In this document: positions 22,212 through 30,700 of the stretch, one piece after another | How positions within the stretch are numbered: the stretch's first letter is position 1 | How the letters are laid out: every line of letters starts with the position of its first letter | Source: Acidobacteriota bacterium | GTDB taxonomy: Bacteria; Acidobacteriota; Vicinamibacteria; Vicinamibacterales; JAKQTR01 | Direction of reading: 5' to 3' | DNA length: 64,000 nucleotides | Assembly (NCBI GenBank): GCA_029562975.1 | Contig: JAKQTR010000006.1 | Location: 33,283 to 97,282 of the forward strand | Program-made: the position numbers and the translations under genes | Notes under the pieces: generated by a model | What the model saw: the letters and a program-made list of their open reading frames with translations, nothing else | Told to the model about the DNA's origin: nothing | The model's database searches: none

Positions 22212-23207
22212 CTAGCTCGATCGGGTCGAGCCCTCCTCATGGTGTCTGAGCGCCTCGTAGAGGCGCTGCTGTTCGGCGTCCAGCGAGCGCGGCAGCGTCA
22301 CGTCGATCGTGGCGTAGAGATCCCCGCGGTCGTCCGCGCGGCCGACGGCGGGCATGCCGTGTCCCTTCAGGCGGAGCACCTGGCCGTTCTGCGTCGCCGG
22401 CGGCACCCTGAGCCGAAGCCGCCCGCCGTCGATGGCGTGCACGTGCGCCTCGCCGCCGAGCACGGCGGTCGTCACCGGGACCTGCACGCGCACGTACAGA
22501 TCCTTGCCTCGGCGTTCGAAGCGCGGGTGGGGCGCCAGGTGCACGCGGAGATACAAATCGCCCGGAGGCGAGCCTGGCGAGCCGCTCTCGCCTTCGCCCG
22601 CCACCCGCACCCTCGAGCCGTCACCGACGCCGGCGGGAATGCGCACGTCCACGCTTCGCGTGTGGCCGCCGTGCTTGATGGCGAACCGCCGCAGGGCGCC
22701 CTGGAACGCCTCCTCCAGCGTCAGCTCGAGATCCTGCTCGACGTCCCGCCCGCGGCGGGCTCGCCCGCCCCGCCCCTGCCGCGACGGCCCCCGCTCGCCG
22801 GCAGTCGCGGCCCCGCCGAAGAACGCGTGGAAGAAATCCGAGAACGGGTCCTCCTCGCCGAAGAGGCGCCGCATCTCGTCCTCGGTCATCGTCCGAAAGC
22901 CGGCCGGGCCGCCGCCGACGTTCACCGTCCAGCCGCCTGCGCCGAAGCCTCCCGGGCCGCCCTGCTGCTGCGCCTGCTCGTACTGCCGCCAGTTCGCGCC
23001 GAGTTCGTCGTACTTGCGGCGCTTGTCCGGGTCGCCCAGGACTTCGTACGCCTCGTTGATCGACTTGAACCGCGACTCGGCGGACTTGTCACCCGGGTTG
23101 ACGTCGGGATGAAGCTTGCGGGCGAGTTTGCGGTACGCCTGCTTGATCTCCTTCTCCGTCGCCGTCTTGGCGACGCCGAGCGTGGCGTAGTAGTCCTTGA
23201 ACTGCAC
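22212..23207 (-). CDS. cbpA: DnaJ-type co-chaperone without zinc finger (CbpA-like)
   Basis: A 331-residue J-domain protein. The J domain (residues 4-70) has the HPD motif at [11 protein letters not shown] Gly/Phe-rich linker follows, then two C-terminal substrate-binding beta domains ([17 protein letters not shown]..., [22 protein letters not shown]). The four CxxCxGxG repeats of canonical DnaJ are absent, which places it with CbpA. It would deliver clients to DnaK, which is not in this window. GTG start. Middle gene of hspR-cbpA-clpB. Confidence 0.92.
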   Translation of the reverse strand: MQFKDYYATLGVAKTATEKEIKQAYRKLARKLHPDVNPGDKSAESRFKSINEAYEVLGDPDKRRKYDELGANWRQYEQAQQQGGPGGFGAGGWTVNVGGGPAGFRTMTEDEMRRLFGEEDPFSDFFHAFFGGAATAGERGPSRQGRGGRARRGRDVEQDLELTLEEAFQGALRRFAIKHGGHTRSVDVRIPAGVGDGSRVRVAGEGESGSPGSPPGDLYLRVHLAPHPRFERRGKDLYVRVQVPVTTAVLGGEAHVHAIDGGRLRLRVPPATQNGQVLRLKGHGMPAVGRADDRGDLYATIDVTLPRSLDAEQQRLYEALRHHEEGSTRSS

Positions 23208-23221
23208 GGCCGTCTCAGGGC

Positions 23222-23566
23222 CTAGAGGCCCAGCACCTCCATCAAGCGCTCGACTTCGCGGGCCAGGCGCCGGCGCCCCACGGCCTGCCCGAGAGCCTCG
23301 TCCGAGAGAAGGGGCCGGATCCGCTCGACCGCCTCGGCCACGCCCAGCAGGCGCTGCACGCCGGCGAGGTTGATGCCGGCCTCGTCCACCAGGTGCTTGA
23401 TGGCGCGCAGGCGCTGGATCTCGGAGCGCGTATACAGGCGGACGCTTCCGATGGAGCGCGTGGGCCGCACCAGGCCGAGGCGCTCGTACTTCCGGAGCGT
23501 CTGCGGGTGCATGCCCAGCTCCCGCGCGGCCATGCTGATGAAGAACAACTCCTCGCCTTGAGTCAT
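23222..23566 (-). CDS. hspR: MerR-family heat-shock repressor HspR
   Basis: A 114-residue regulator with an N-terminal MerR winged helix (FISMAARELGMHPQTLRKYERLGLVRP, then TRSIGSVRLYTRSEIQRL) and a short coiled tail. It lacks the cysteines of metal- or redox-sensing MerR proteins. In Streptomyces and Helicobacter HspR binds HAIR repeats and represses chaperone genes together with DnaK. The ATG at 23566 lies about 20 nt downstream of the predicted transcription start; longer starts would fall inside the promoter. It heads the operon and faces a perfect HAIR sequence, so autorepression is expected. Confidence 0.93.
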   Translation of the reverse strand: MTQGEELFFISMAARELGMHPQTLRKYERLGLVRPTRSIGSVRLYTRSEIQRLRAIKHLVDEAGINLAGVQRLLGVAEAVERIRPLLSDEALGQAVGRRRLAREVERLMEVLGL

Positions 23567-23592
23567 ATCAACGAGCCCATGTATACGAACCG

Positions 23593-23621
23593 AGTATAGC
23601 ACTTGATACGTTCCATATCAA
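23593..23621 (-). promoter_or_regulatory. Heat-shock operon promoter
   Basis: Minus strand: -35 TTGATA (23621-23616), 17-bp spacer, -10 TATACT (23598-23593). The -35 hexamer lies inside one HAIR arm, so bound HspR would block polymerase directly. Confidence 0.8.
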
Positions 23622-23622
23622 G
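23602..23622. promoter_or_regulatory. HAIR operator (HspR-associated inverted repeat)
   Basis: CTTGATA-N7-TATCAAG, a perfect 7-bp inverted repeat with a 7-base spacer. It has the architecture of the published CTTGAGT-N7-ACTCAAG HAIR, with GT/AC replaced by TA/TA. A CTTGAGT half-arm also occurs at 23557-23563, but that one overlaps the start codon region and has no partner. Confidence 0.85.
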
Positions 23623-23685
23623 GGCCGCCCGATGCCGTCTTGGGCGCCGCGCTCGTCCGAGGGGCGGCGAGGGCCGCGCCCCGCG

Positions 23686-25944
23686 TCAGGACCGCGCGTA
23701 GTGGACGCCGATCAGGGCGTAGGCGATCCGCGGAAGGAGGTCGGGCCGCGGGAAGACCAGGTACCGCGGCTCCCAGCGCGGGGCGAACTTCTTCTTGAAC
23801 TGGAAGAGCGTCCGGTAGCCGTACACCTGCGAGAAGTGCTCGAAGATGAGCCGCACCGCGCGGTCGTACGTCGACGCGGCCTGCGCGCCGCTGGCGTCGG
23901 CCATCGGAGCGACGGCCAGGCTCACCGCCTCGAGGCCCTCGCGCTTGAAGGCGAGGGCGGATTCGGCGATGAGGAGGTCCATGACGCCGGGAGGCGCGCT
24001 CGGCCGGTGGCGCATCGCGTCGAGCACGGCCGCGCGCCCCGCGCGGTAAGGGAGCCAGGTCACGAAGGCCTCCACGGTGCCGTGTGATCGGCGCGCCACG
24101 AACGTCCGCCGGTCCCGGAGGTGCTCGACGGAAAACACCGAGAGGTTGAAGCCCATCTCGCCGCCTTTCTTGCCGGCGAGCCACTCGCTCGACACGTCCT
24201 CGAGTTGGCCGTCGAGATCCGGGTTCGGCACGTGGCGCTGGTACTCCTCGACTGCCAGGTCCGGCGCTTCGCGGCGGATCTTGTTCACGAACTGCCGCAC
24301 CTTGGCGACCGCGCCGCCACCAAGCGACCAGGTCGCCAGATCGAGGAGGGCTTCCTCTCCCACCTTGAACCAGCGCAAGCCCTGCGCGCCGTAGAGCTCG
24401 AGGTAGCGGGCGGACGCCTCGTAGAACACCGGCACCCAGTCGTTCACGCGGCAGTGCTCGACGAAGCCCGCGATGACGCCGGGAATCGCCGCTGCCTCTC
24501 CCACCGGATCGCCGACCGCGACGGCGACGCGGCTCCTCACGCGGAACCCGACGAAGGCGCGGCCGTCCACGGTGAAGTGGCGTTTGTCATCCTGCTTCGC
24601 GAAGCAGGACAGCGAATCCTGGCCGTGCTGCCATGCCAGGTCGGCCACCCTGACGCCGTCGAGGCGGGAGCGGTCGCTGCGCCACGCCACGGGCGCGAAC
24701 GCCGCTGCAAGGACGTATCCCGACGAGGCGAGGGCCAGCAGACGGAGCGACCACGCCCACGCTGCCGCCGACGGCGACGGGGGGGTGAAGGCCGGGTCCT
24801 GGAAACCCGCGATCCGCCACGTTGTCCGCAGCGCGTCGGCCAGCGGCGGCGCAGGCCGCACGAACTCGTGCAGCCCGGCTGCTCCGTAGAGGCTGACGGT
24901 CAGGGCGAGGGCCGGCAGCGCCAGGAGCGCGTGGCGCAGTCTCAGGGGATCGGTTCGGGCCTGGAAGCGCTGACGCTGGCGCCACAGTTCGGCGGCGGTG
25001 ACGGCCGCAAGCGCGGCCCGCAGCACCGATCCGTGGTGCAGCAGGTACAGCAAGGCGCTGCCCGAGGCGAGCGCCGTTGCCAGCACCCACGCAAGGCGCT
25101 TGCGCCTCGCGATCGTCCGGCCGAGGAACATGAGGCCGACCCCCGCCAGCACCATCAGCGCGCGGCTGCCGTGCGTGACCTCGAACGGGAGCCACGCGCT
25201 GAGCCGCTCGACATGGAGGATTCGGGTGCCGGCGATGCCGGTGATCGCGTTCAGCGCGCCGAGGGCCACCGCCGCCGCGGCCAGACGGCCGGTCGGGTGC
25301 AGCGCCAAGCGGCGCCCGACCCGGTGCACGAGCAGGAGGAGGCGCAGCGCCGCCTCGCCGCCGGCTTCCACGGGGCGCCGCAGCGCGGCCACGACCGTCG
25401 CGGCTCGCGAGCGGCCGCGGAACGCCAGGGCGCCGGCAACCAGGAAGACGACGGCGAGCACCGCGGGTTCGTAGCGCCGGACGTCCGCCAGCAGCGCGTC
25501 GAGGGCGCCGCCGAACGCGTACCCGGCGAAGCCCACCACCAGACCCCACACGAGCGCCGAGGCCGTGTCGAGCGCCGTGAAGGTGAGCGGTGCCGTGCCG
25601 GATGCGCCGTAGGCTGCGGGGATCGCCACCCGGAACCCGTACAGGAAGCGCGAGGCCGGAATCAGGACGGCGCCCCTGCGCTGGAGCCAGGACTGGAGCC
25701 GCTGGAAACGGGCGTCCGTCTCGGCCTTCCGCTCCACGAACCGGCGCCCTCGCGCGCGGGCGAGCCAGAACCAGCCCTGATTCGCCGTCGCCGAGGCGAG
25801 AATCGCCGTTGCGATGACAGGGCCGAGGCCCCAGTACCCGCGGTGGGCCAGGAAGGCGCCGGCGATCAGGAAGGCGTCGGCCTCGGCCATCACGCCGAGG
25901 AACAGCAGCAGGTGGCCGTAGTGAAGCAGTCCAGCGTGAATCAT
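23686..25944 (-). CDS. DedA-domain / MprF-like aminoacyl-phosphatidylglycerol synthase fusion
   Basis: A 752-residue membrane protein with two recognisable parts. Residues 1-170 form a DedA/VTT-type domain with SRFLYGFRVAIPAAYG (98-113), matching the RFxxGxRxxxPxxxG signature, and several membrane helices. Residues about 190-420 add further helices similar to the MprF membrane region. Residues about 430-750 form the cytosolic DUF2156 transferase (DDKRHFTVDGRAFVGFRVRSRVAVAVGDPVG..., FQFKKKFAPRWEPRYLVFP). MprF/LpiA enzymes charge phosphatidylglycerol with Lys or Ala from aminoacyl-tRNA. The DedA part may act as or assist the flippase. The amino acid used is unknown. Divergent from the VirJ-like gene. 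Confidence 0.8.
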   Translation of the reverse strand: MIHAGLLHYGHLLLFLGVMAEADAFLIAGAFLAHRGYWGLGPVIATAILASATANQGWFWLARARGRRFVERKAETDARFQRLQSWLQRRGAVLIPASRFLYGFRVAIPAAYGASGTAPLTFTALDTASALVWGLVVGFAGYAFGGALDALLADVRRYEPAVLAVVFLVAGALAFRGRSRAATVVAALRRPVEAGGEAALRLLLLVHRVGRRLALHPTGRLAAAAVALGALNAITGIAGTRILHVERLSAWLPFEVTHGSRALMVLAGVGLMFLGRTIARRKRLAWVLATALASGSALLYLLHHGSVLRAALAAVTAAELWRQRQRFQARTDPLRLRHALLALPALALTVSLYGAAGLHEFVRPAPPLADALRTTWRIAGFQDPAFTPPSPSAAAWAWSLRLLALASSGYVLAAAFAPVAWRSDRSRLDGVRVADLAWQHGQDSLSCFAKQDDKRHFTVDGRAFVGFRVRSRVAVAVGDPVGEAAAIPGVIAGFVEHCRVNDWVPVFYEASARYLELYGAQGLRWFKVGEEALLDLATWSLGGGAVAKVRQFVNKIRREAPDLAVEEYQRHVPNPDLDGQLEDVSSEWLAGKKGGEMGFNLSVFSVEHLRDRRTFVARRSHGTVEAFVTWLPYRAGRAAVLDAMRHRPSAPPGVMDLLIAESALAFKREGLEAVSLAVAPMADASGAQAASTYDRAVRLIFEHFSQVYGYRTLFQFKKKFAPRWEPRYLVFPRPDLLPRIAYALIGVHYARS

Positions 25945-26053
25945 CGGCAGCGCGTCCTTGGCGCGGCATCAATCCTGCTTGTCCGGTCTGCAATCCCGAT
26001 GCCCCTGGCGCTGGCGAGCGAACACGGGCGTCCTCAGGAGCCGGGCGGGCCAG

Positions 26054-26074
26054 CGTGGGGCGCTTTGCCCCACG
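26054..26074. repeat. Perfect 8-bp inverted repeat in a divergent promoter region
   Basis: CGTGGGGC-GCTTT-GCCCCACG between the DedA-MprF and VirJ-like genes, 48 nt before the latter's ATG. It could be an operator shared by both genes or a leader hairpin. Confidence 0.6.
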
Positions 26075-26121
26075 ATGTGGCGAAATGGCACCGGCCGGAT
26101 CTCGAAATGGCAGGTGGTCGC

Positions 26122-26907
26122 ATGGGATGTCGAACCCGGGCCCCGCTGCTGGCGGGGTGGCTGCTCACCGTCGCTGTCTTCCAGGCGCTGCCTTCAGCCG
26201 CCGCCGCGCAGGCGAGGATGCCCCTGGTCGTGCGAGGCCGCACAATAGCGCTTCGAACGTACGGCCCGAGCTCTGGAGCGCCGGTCGTTGTCGCCAGCGG
26301 CGACGGTGGATGGGTCCACCTGGGGCCGCAGGTGGCGGCACTGCTGGCGGGAGCCGGCTATCGCGTCCTCGGGCTGGACAGCCGGCAGTACCTGGAGGCC
26401 TTCACCTCGGGATCCGCCACTCTCGAGCCGGAGGACGTGCGCCGCGACTTCGGGCAGGTGGCGGCGGTAGCCGCCCAGGGCGGCGCCGCGAAGCCCATCC
26501 TGATTGGCGTGTCGGAGGGAGCGGGCCTCTGCGTGCTGGCGGCGTCAGACGGCGCGGTGCAGGCGGCCATCCGCGGCGTGATCGCCCTTGGGTTGCCCGA
26601 TGTGAACGAACTCGGCTGGCGCTGGCGTGACGCGGTCATCTACCTGACGAAAGGCGTGCCCCGCGAGCCGACGTTCAGCGTGAGCGGCATCATCGGGCGG
26701 GTGTCGCCGCTTCCCCTGGCCGCCATTCACTCGACGGGCGACGAGTTCGTCCCCGTGGCCGTCGTTCAGCGCCTGATCGCGCTTGCGCAACCGCCGAAAC
26801 GCCTGTGGCTGGTCGAGGCGTCGAACCACCGCTTCAGCGGCAACGAAGGGGAGTTCCGGCGCCGGCTTCTCGAGGCGGTGGCCTGGGTGGAAGCGCCCGG
26901 CCGGTAG
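26122..26907 (+). CDS. VirJ/AcvB-like alpha/beta hydrolase, exported
   Basis: A 261-residue protein with a signal peptide (LLAGWLLTVAVFQALPSAAAAQA). SGDGGWVHLGPQVAALLAGAGYRVLGLDSRQYLEAF (59-94) is the characteristic opening of the VirJ/AcvB domain. The putative triad is Ser131 (GVSEG), Asp207 (STGDEF) and His236 (ASNHRF). AcvB/AtvA of Agrobacterium and Rhizobium are periplasmic enzymes paired with the lysyl-PG synthase LpiA, and AcvB is reported to hydrolyse lysyl-PG. The divergent MprF-like gene makes the same role likely here. ATG at 26122 has AGGTGG just upstream; an ATG at 26107 is possible. Confidence 0.75.
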   Translation: MGCRTRAPLLAGWLLTVAVFQALPSAAAAQARMPLVVRGRTIALRTYGPSSGAPVVVASGDGGWVHLGPQVAALLAGAGYRVLGLDSRQYLEAFTSGSATLEPEDVRRDFGQVAAVAAQGGAAKPILIGVSEGAGLCVLAASDGAVQAAIRGVIALGLPDVNELGWRWRDAVIYLTKGVPREPTFSVSGIIGRVSPLPLAAIHSTGDEFVPVAVVQRLIALAQPPKRLWLVEASNHRFSGNEGEFRRRLLEAVAWVEAPGR

Positions 26908-26919
26908 CGGCGGTCCGAC

Positions 26920-28275
26920 TCAGCGTTCGACGTCGCCCGCGAGGTCGATGCCGAACCGTCCGGCCATCCGGTAGAGGGTGCGGCGGTCGATGCCGAGCAC
27001 GTCCGCCGCCCTCGTGCGGTTGCCTTTGACGGCGTCGAGCACGTGGAGGAGGTAGCGACGCTCCACCTCATCGAGCGTCGGAAGCCCATCGAACAGCCGC
27101 TCTTCAACCGGCACGCTGCGCCCGCCCATCCCGGCGGGGAGGTCCGCGATATCGATCGTCGTGCCCGGGCTGAAGAGCACCAGGCGCTCGATGGTGTTCT
27201 CGAGCTCCCGGACGTTGCCGGGCCAGTCGTGGGCCGCGAGGGCCTCGAGCGCGGGCTGCGACAGCGCGCGCTCGCGGCCGGTGCGGGCGCACGCCTGGCG
27301 CAGGAACGCCTCCACGAGCAGCGGGATGTCGGCTCGGCGTTCGCGCAGGGGCGGCACGCGGATCACCACGACGCTGACCCGGTAGAAGAGATCCTGGCGG
27401 AAGCGCCCCTCAGCGACGGCCCGCTCCAGCTCGACGTTGGTGGCGGCGACGACGCGGACGTCGAGGGCGAACGCTCTCGCGGCGCCCACGGGCCTGATCT
27501 CCCCCTCCTCGATCGCCCTGAGCAGCTTGACCTGCAGCGCGGGGGACGTCTCTCCGATCTCGTCGAGGAAGATGGTGCCTCCCCGGGCCTGCTCGAAGAA
27601 GCCTTTCGAGTCGGACACGGCACCGGTGAACGAGCCTTTCGCGTGGCCGAAGAGCTCCGACTCGAGCAGCGTCTCCGCGATCGCGCCGCAGTTCACGGCG
27701 ACGAAGGGCTTCTGGGCGCGGCGACCGTGGGCGTGGATGGCCTTCGCCACGAGCTCCTTTCCAGTCCCGCTCTCGCCGATGATGAGCACTGGCGCCTCGG
27801 CATCCGCCGCCAGGGCGATCTGCTTGTAGACCTCGAGCATCGGCGCCGTGCGGCCGAGCAGGCCGCCGGCCAGGGCCGGCTCGCGCCGGATCTCTCCACG
27901 GTCAGGAGCCTGCGCCTGGGCCAGGGCCCGCTCCACCACGGCCTTCACCTGGGCGATGTTGAACGGTTTGCTGATGTAGTCGAAGGCGCCGGCCCGGACG
28001 GCTTCGACGGCCGTCTCGAGCGTCCCGAAGCCGCTGATCAGGACGACCTGGCAGCGCGGGTTGCGCCGTCTCGCCGCGCGGAGCACGTCGAGCCCCGATT
28101 GCGGCGCGTTCAAGTTGATGTCGGAGATCACGGCGTCGAAGCGCTCGTTGGCGGCCCGTCTGAGCGCCTCGGCCGGGTCCGATTCGAAGACGATCCGCCG
28201 ATCCGGCGACGACAGGAGCTCCGCGATGAACTGGCACGTTTCCCGGTCGTCGTCGGCGATGAGGATGTCAGCCAT
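26920..28275 (-). CDS. NtrC-family sigma-54 response regulator
   Basis: A 451-residue regulator with three domains. The receiver domain (1-120) has the phospho-acceptor Asp52 (ISDINLN) and Lys in ISKPFN. The AAA+ sigma-54 interaction domain has Walker A GESGTGKE and Walker B IFLDEIGE, with a loop reading GSFTGA instead of the usual GAFTGA. A Fis-type helix-turn-helix (KGNRTRAADVLGIDRRTLYRM) ends the protein. It would activate sigma-54 promoters when phosphorylated by the kinase encoded immediately upstream, with which it overlaps by 8 bp. Targets are unknown. Confidence 0.93.
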   Translation of the reverse strand: MADILIADDDRETCQFIAELLSSPDRRIVFESDPAEALRRAANERFDAVISDINLNAPQSGLDVLRAARRRNPRCQVVLISGFGTLETAVEAVRAGAFDYISKPFNIAQVKAVVERALAQAQAPDRGEIRREPALAGGLLGRTAPMLEVYKQIALAADAEAPVLIIGESGTGKELVAKAIHAHGRRAQKPFVAVNCGAIAETLLESELFGHAKGSFTGAVSDSKGFFEQARGGTIFLDEIGETSPALQVKLLRAIEEGEIRPVGAARAFALDVRVVAATNVELERAVAEGRFRQDLFYRVSVVVIRVPPLRERRADIPLLVEAFLRQACARTGRERALSQPALEALAAHDWPGNVRELENTIERLVLFSPGTTIDIADLPAGMGGRSVPVEERLFDGLPTLDEVERRYLLHVLDAVKGNRTRAADVLGIDRRTLYRMAGRFGIDLAGDVER

Positions 28276-29851
28276 GTGCAGGATTCATCGTTGCCGAGGG
28301 CGACGGCAACGGGAGATCGACCGTGAACACGCTGCCCTCGCCGGCAACGCTCGTGACGCCGACGCTGCCGCCGTGCTCGACGATGACGTTGCGAGCGATG
28401 CTGAGGCCCAGCCCGGTGCCGTGCCCGGCGGCTTTCGTCGTCACCCAGGGCTGGAAGACACGGTCGGCGAGCTCGGGCGGCATCCCGACTCCGGTGTCGC
28501 TGACCTCGATGAGCGCGCGCCCCGCCCGTCCCGCTAGGCGGATGGCCAGATCGCCGCCGCCGGGCATCGCGTCGATCGCGTTGGAGACGAGGTTCAGGAG
28601 CGCAAGTTCGAGCTGCACCGCGTCGGCCTCGACCGGCGGAACCGGCTCGCCCTCGAAGCGGAGCCTGACGCCCGCTGCCTCGAGCGCGGGACTCACGAGC
28701 GCGCACAGCCGGCGCAGCAGGGCGAGCAGGTCGACGCGGTCCCGCCTCAGCGGGCGGCGCGACCGGGAGAGCAGGTCTTTCACGATGACGGTGACCCGGT
28801 CGATCTGCTCTTCGGCGATCTTGAGGCGACGGGCCAGGGGCGACGCGCTGTCGAGCGATTCCATCGCGAGCTGGATGTGCCCCGACACGAGGTTGAGCGG
28901 CGTGCCGATCTGATGGGCGACGGCCGACGCTGTCTCGCCTACCGCTGCGAGCTGCTGCGATCGTCCGAGTTCCTCCCGAAGCCGGAACATCTGCTGGTAC
29001 AGATCCAGGAGGTCCCGGTTGCGGGCCCGCAGTTCTTCGGTCGCCTGCGACACACGCTGCTGCAGGCTCTCGTGGAGGTCCTGCAACTCGCCGAGCATGG
29101 AATTCAGCCCCGTCGCCACCGCGCCGATCTCGTCGTTGCGACGGACCGGGGCCCGGGCGGCGAGATCGCCCCGCGTCACCTGCTCCATGGTCAGCCGGAT
29201 GCCGCCGATCGGCCGCCGAATCAACCAGCGGACCAGCCATTCCACGGCGCCGAAGAGCGCGATCACCGAGCACAGCGTCGCCCAGGCCGCGATGCGGCGG
29301 CCGCGGTCGCGGAGGCGGTAGAGCGGCTCGAAGGACACGGTGACCGCCACGGCGCCGCCGACGCGGCCTCCGCCTGCGATCGGGGCCGCGATCACGCGCA
29401 GGGCGCCGGCCGTTTCGCCCAGCTCGACGCCGCGGCGTTCGATGGCGTGCTGCCCGACCGCGACCAGACCCTCGGGAACCGCCGAGGCCGTCGAGGCGAA
29501 GACGGCTGTCCGCCCGGCCTGGGTCGTCACCATCGACAGCGACCGGATCTCCGGCACCGTCTCGCCGAACGCCTTCAAGTACTGCTCGACGGCGTCCGGA
29601 TCGGACAGGTCCGGACGCAGCGCGAGATCGTCCGCCGCCGCAAGCGCCGACAGCCGGGCGGTCTCGAGGAGCTCAGCCTCGAGCGTCCCCTCGACCAGAC
29701 GGGACTGCAGGTAGGTGGTGGCGCCGATGACCGCGGCGATCGCGGCGGCCAGAAAGAGACTGAAACGCAGCCAGAGCGACCCCTGCCGCCGACGAACGCC
29801 CGCGCTGGAGTCGGCAGCCGGCTTCGGAGATGGCAAGGGAACCGATGGCAT
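28268..29851 (-). CDS. Membrane sensor histidine kinase
   Basis: A 527-residue kinase. Transmembrane segments lie at about 29-48 and 187-210, enclosing a periplasmic sensor of about 135 residues without a recognisable ligand motif. A HAMP domain (210-262) and coiled coil follow, then the dimerisation domain with His313 in SAVAHQIGTPLN, a variant of the usual SHExRTP of the kind seen in NtrB/ZraS-like kinases. The ATPase domain has NLVSNAIDAMP, DTGVGMP and GHGTGLGLSI. It is the cognate kinase of the overlapping NtrC-type regulator. AAGGA lies 7 nt before the ATG. Confidence 0.92.
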   Translation of the reverse strand: MPSVPLPSPKPAADSSAGVRRRQGSLWLRFSLFLAAAIAAVIGATTYLQSRLVEGTLEAELLETARLSALAAADDLALRPDLSDPDAVEQYLKAFGETVPEIRSLSMVTTQAGRTAVFASTASAVPEGLVAVGQHAIERRGVELGETAGALRVIAAPIAGGGRVGGAVAVTVSFEPLYRLRDRGRRIAAWATLCSVIALFGAVEWLVRWLIRRPIGGIRLTMEQVTRGDLAARAPVRRNDEIGAVATGLNSMLGELQDLHESLQQRVSQATEELRARNRDLLDLYQQMFRLREELGRSQQLAAVGETASAVAHQIGTPLNLVSGHIQLAMESLDSASPLARRLKIAEEQIDRVTVIVKDLLSRSRRPLRRDRVDLLALLRRLCALVSPALEAAGVRLRFEGEPVPPVEADAVQLELALLNLVSNAIDAMPGGGDLAIRLAGRAGRALIEVSDTGVGMPPELADRVFQPWVTTKAAGHGTGLGLSIARNVIVEHGGSVGVTSVAGEGSVFTVDLPLPSPSATMNPAHG

Positions 29852-29886
29852 GTCCGATCCTTACGCGCCCGCGTCCCGGTCAGCCC

Positions 29887-29892
29887 ATTCTA
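29887..29892 (-). promoter_or_regulatory. Possible -10 for the kinase/regulator operon
   Basis: TAGAAT on the minus strand (5/6 to consensus), about 35 nt upstream of the kinase ATG. The -35 position is GC-rich and poor. Confidence 0.35.
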
Positions 29893-29969
29893 CGCCGGCC
29901 GCCGGCAGGGCCGCCGGATGAGCCGCTCCGGGGGCCGCCTGGATCCGGGCCGCGCGAGGAGCGGGGAGG

Positions 29970-30023
29970 GCGAACGCCCCGGCGAGCGGGGGAGCGCCGG
30001 CGTCGGCACGCCGGGGCGTTCGC
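29970..30023. repeat. Perfect 15-bp inverted repeat after the ComEA-like gene
   Basis: GCGAACGCCCCGGCG (29970-29984) and its exact complement CGCCGGGGCGTTCGC (30009-30023), separated by 24 nt that contain a further small GC palindrome. It starts 11 nt beyond the stop of the helix-hairpin-helix gene and could terminate its transcript, but no T tract follows on either strand. Confidence 0.7.
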
Positions 30024-30033
30024 ATCAGGGCGG

Positions 30034-30375
30034 CTACTTCTTGACGTGGTGTCGGGCGACGACGAGCTTGGCGACTTTCGCGTACACGGCCTCCGGCAGG
30101 ATGTTCCTGGTCTTCAGCTCGGAGTTCCTGGCGTAGGGCCGGCCCTCGATGATCTTCTGGGCGTACGCCTCACCAATGCCCGGAAGGGCAGCCAGCTGCT
30201 CCTTCGTCGCGGTGTTGAGATCCAGCAGTTCAGCTGGCTTCGCGGCTGCTGTCGCCGCCGGCTTGGCGTGCTTGGCGGGGGCACCCGCCTGGATGGAGCC
30301 CGCGAACGACGGCACCGCGGCCGCCGCGAGAAGCGCAAGGCCCCCGACGAGCGATACGAGAGAGCGACGCGTCAT
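30034..30375 (-). CDS. Secreted helix-hairpin-helix protein (ComEA-like)
   Basis: A 113-residue protein with a signal peptide (LVSLVGGLALLAAAAVPSFAG), a short Ala/Lys/Pro linker and one helix-hairpin-helix domain: LLDLNTATKEQLAALPGIGEAYAQKIIEGRPY (about 50-81). The order matches ComEA-type proteins, which bind incoming DNA in the periplasm during transformation. Many single-domain members have no proven competence role, and no comEC or pilus gene is adjacent. ATG at 30375 with GGTAGG upstream; the longer frame is not coding. Confidence 0.8.
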   Translation of the reverse strand: MTRRSLVSLVGGLALLAAAAVPSFAGSIQAGAPAKHAKPAATAAAKPAELLDLNTATKEQLAALPGIGEAYAQKIIEGRPYARNSELKTRNILPEAVYAKVAKLVVARHHVKK

Positions 30376-30700
30376 ACGAGTATTCCTACCTTCCTGCGCA
30401 CCCGGCCACAAGAGGCGCCCGACCGTCATGATCGGCACCGTGCCCCGTCCGCCTTCCGGGTGATCGCGCGGACACCAGGACTGCAACAAGAAGCGTGCCG
30501 GTGCGTCGATGCCGGAATGCGCGGCAATCCGGCGCCACGTGACGAAATCGGGTTCCTGGCGGCTTCGACAGGCGGTGCGTTCTGCCCCAGGCGGGGCAAT
30601 CGGCCACACCGAGCTGCTCGGCGCGGCGGCCCGCGACTCGGGCGCCCGCCACGGCGGGCGCACGCTTGACCCCGCGTCCGGGCCGGGCCATCATCGGGCC
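30376..30700. other. Divergent intergenic region between the ComEA-like gene and rmuC
   Basis: 325 nt with no supported ORF. Near rmuC, TTGACC (30666-30671), a 17-bp spacer and CATCAT (30689-30694) form a weak promoter whose start site would fall at or next to the rmuC ATG, suggesting a leaderless message. I see nothing else definable. Confidence 0.4.

Noticed and set aside
29970..30023. CRISPR repeat or phage attachment site
   Set aside because: A single palindrome with no spacer array or integrase nearby. No CRISPR-like array was seen anywhere in the window.
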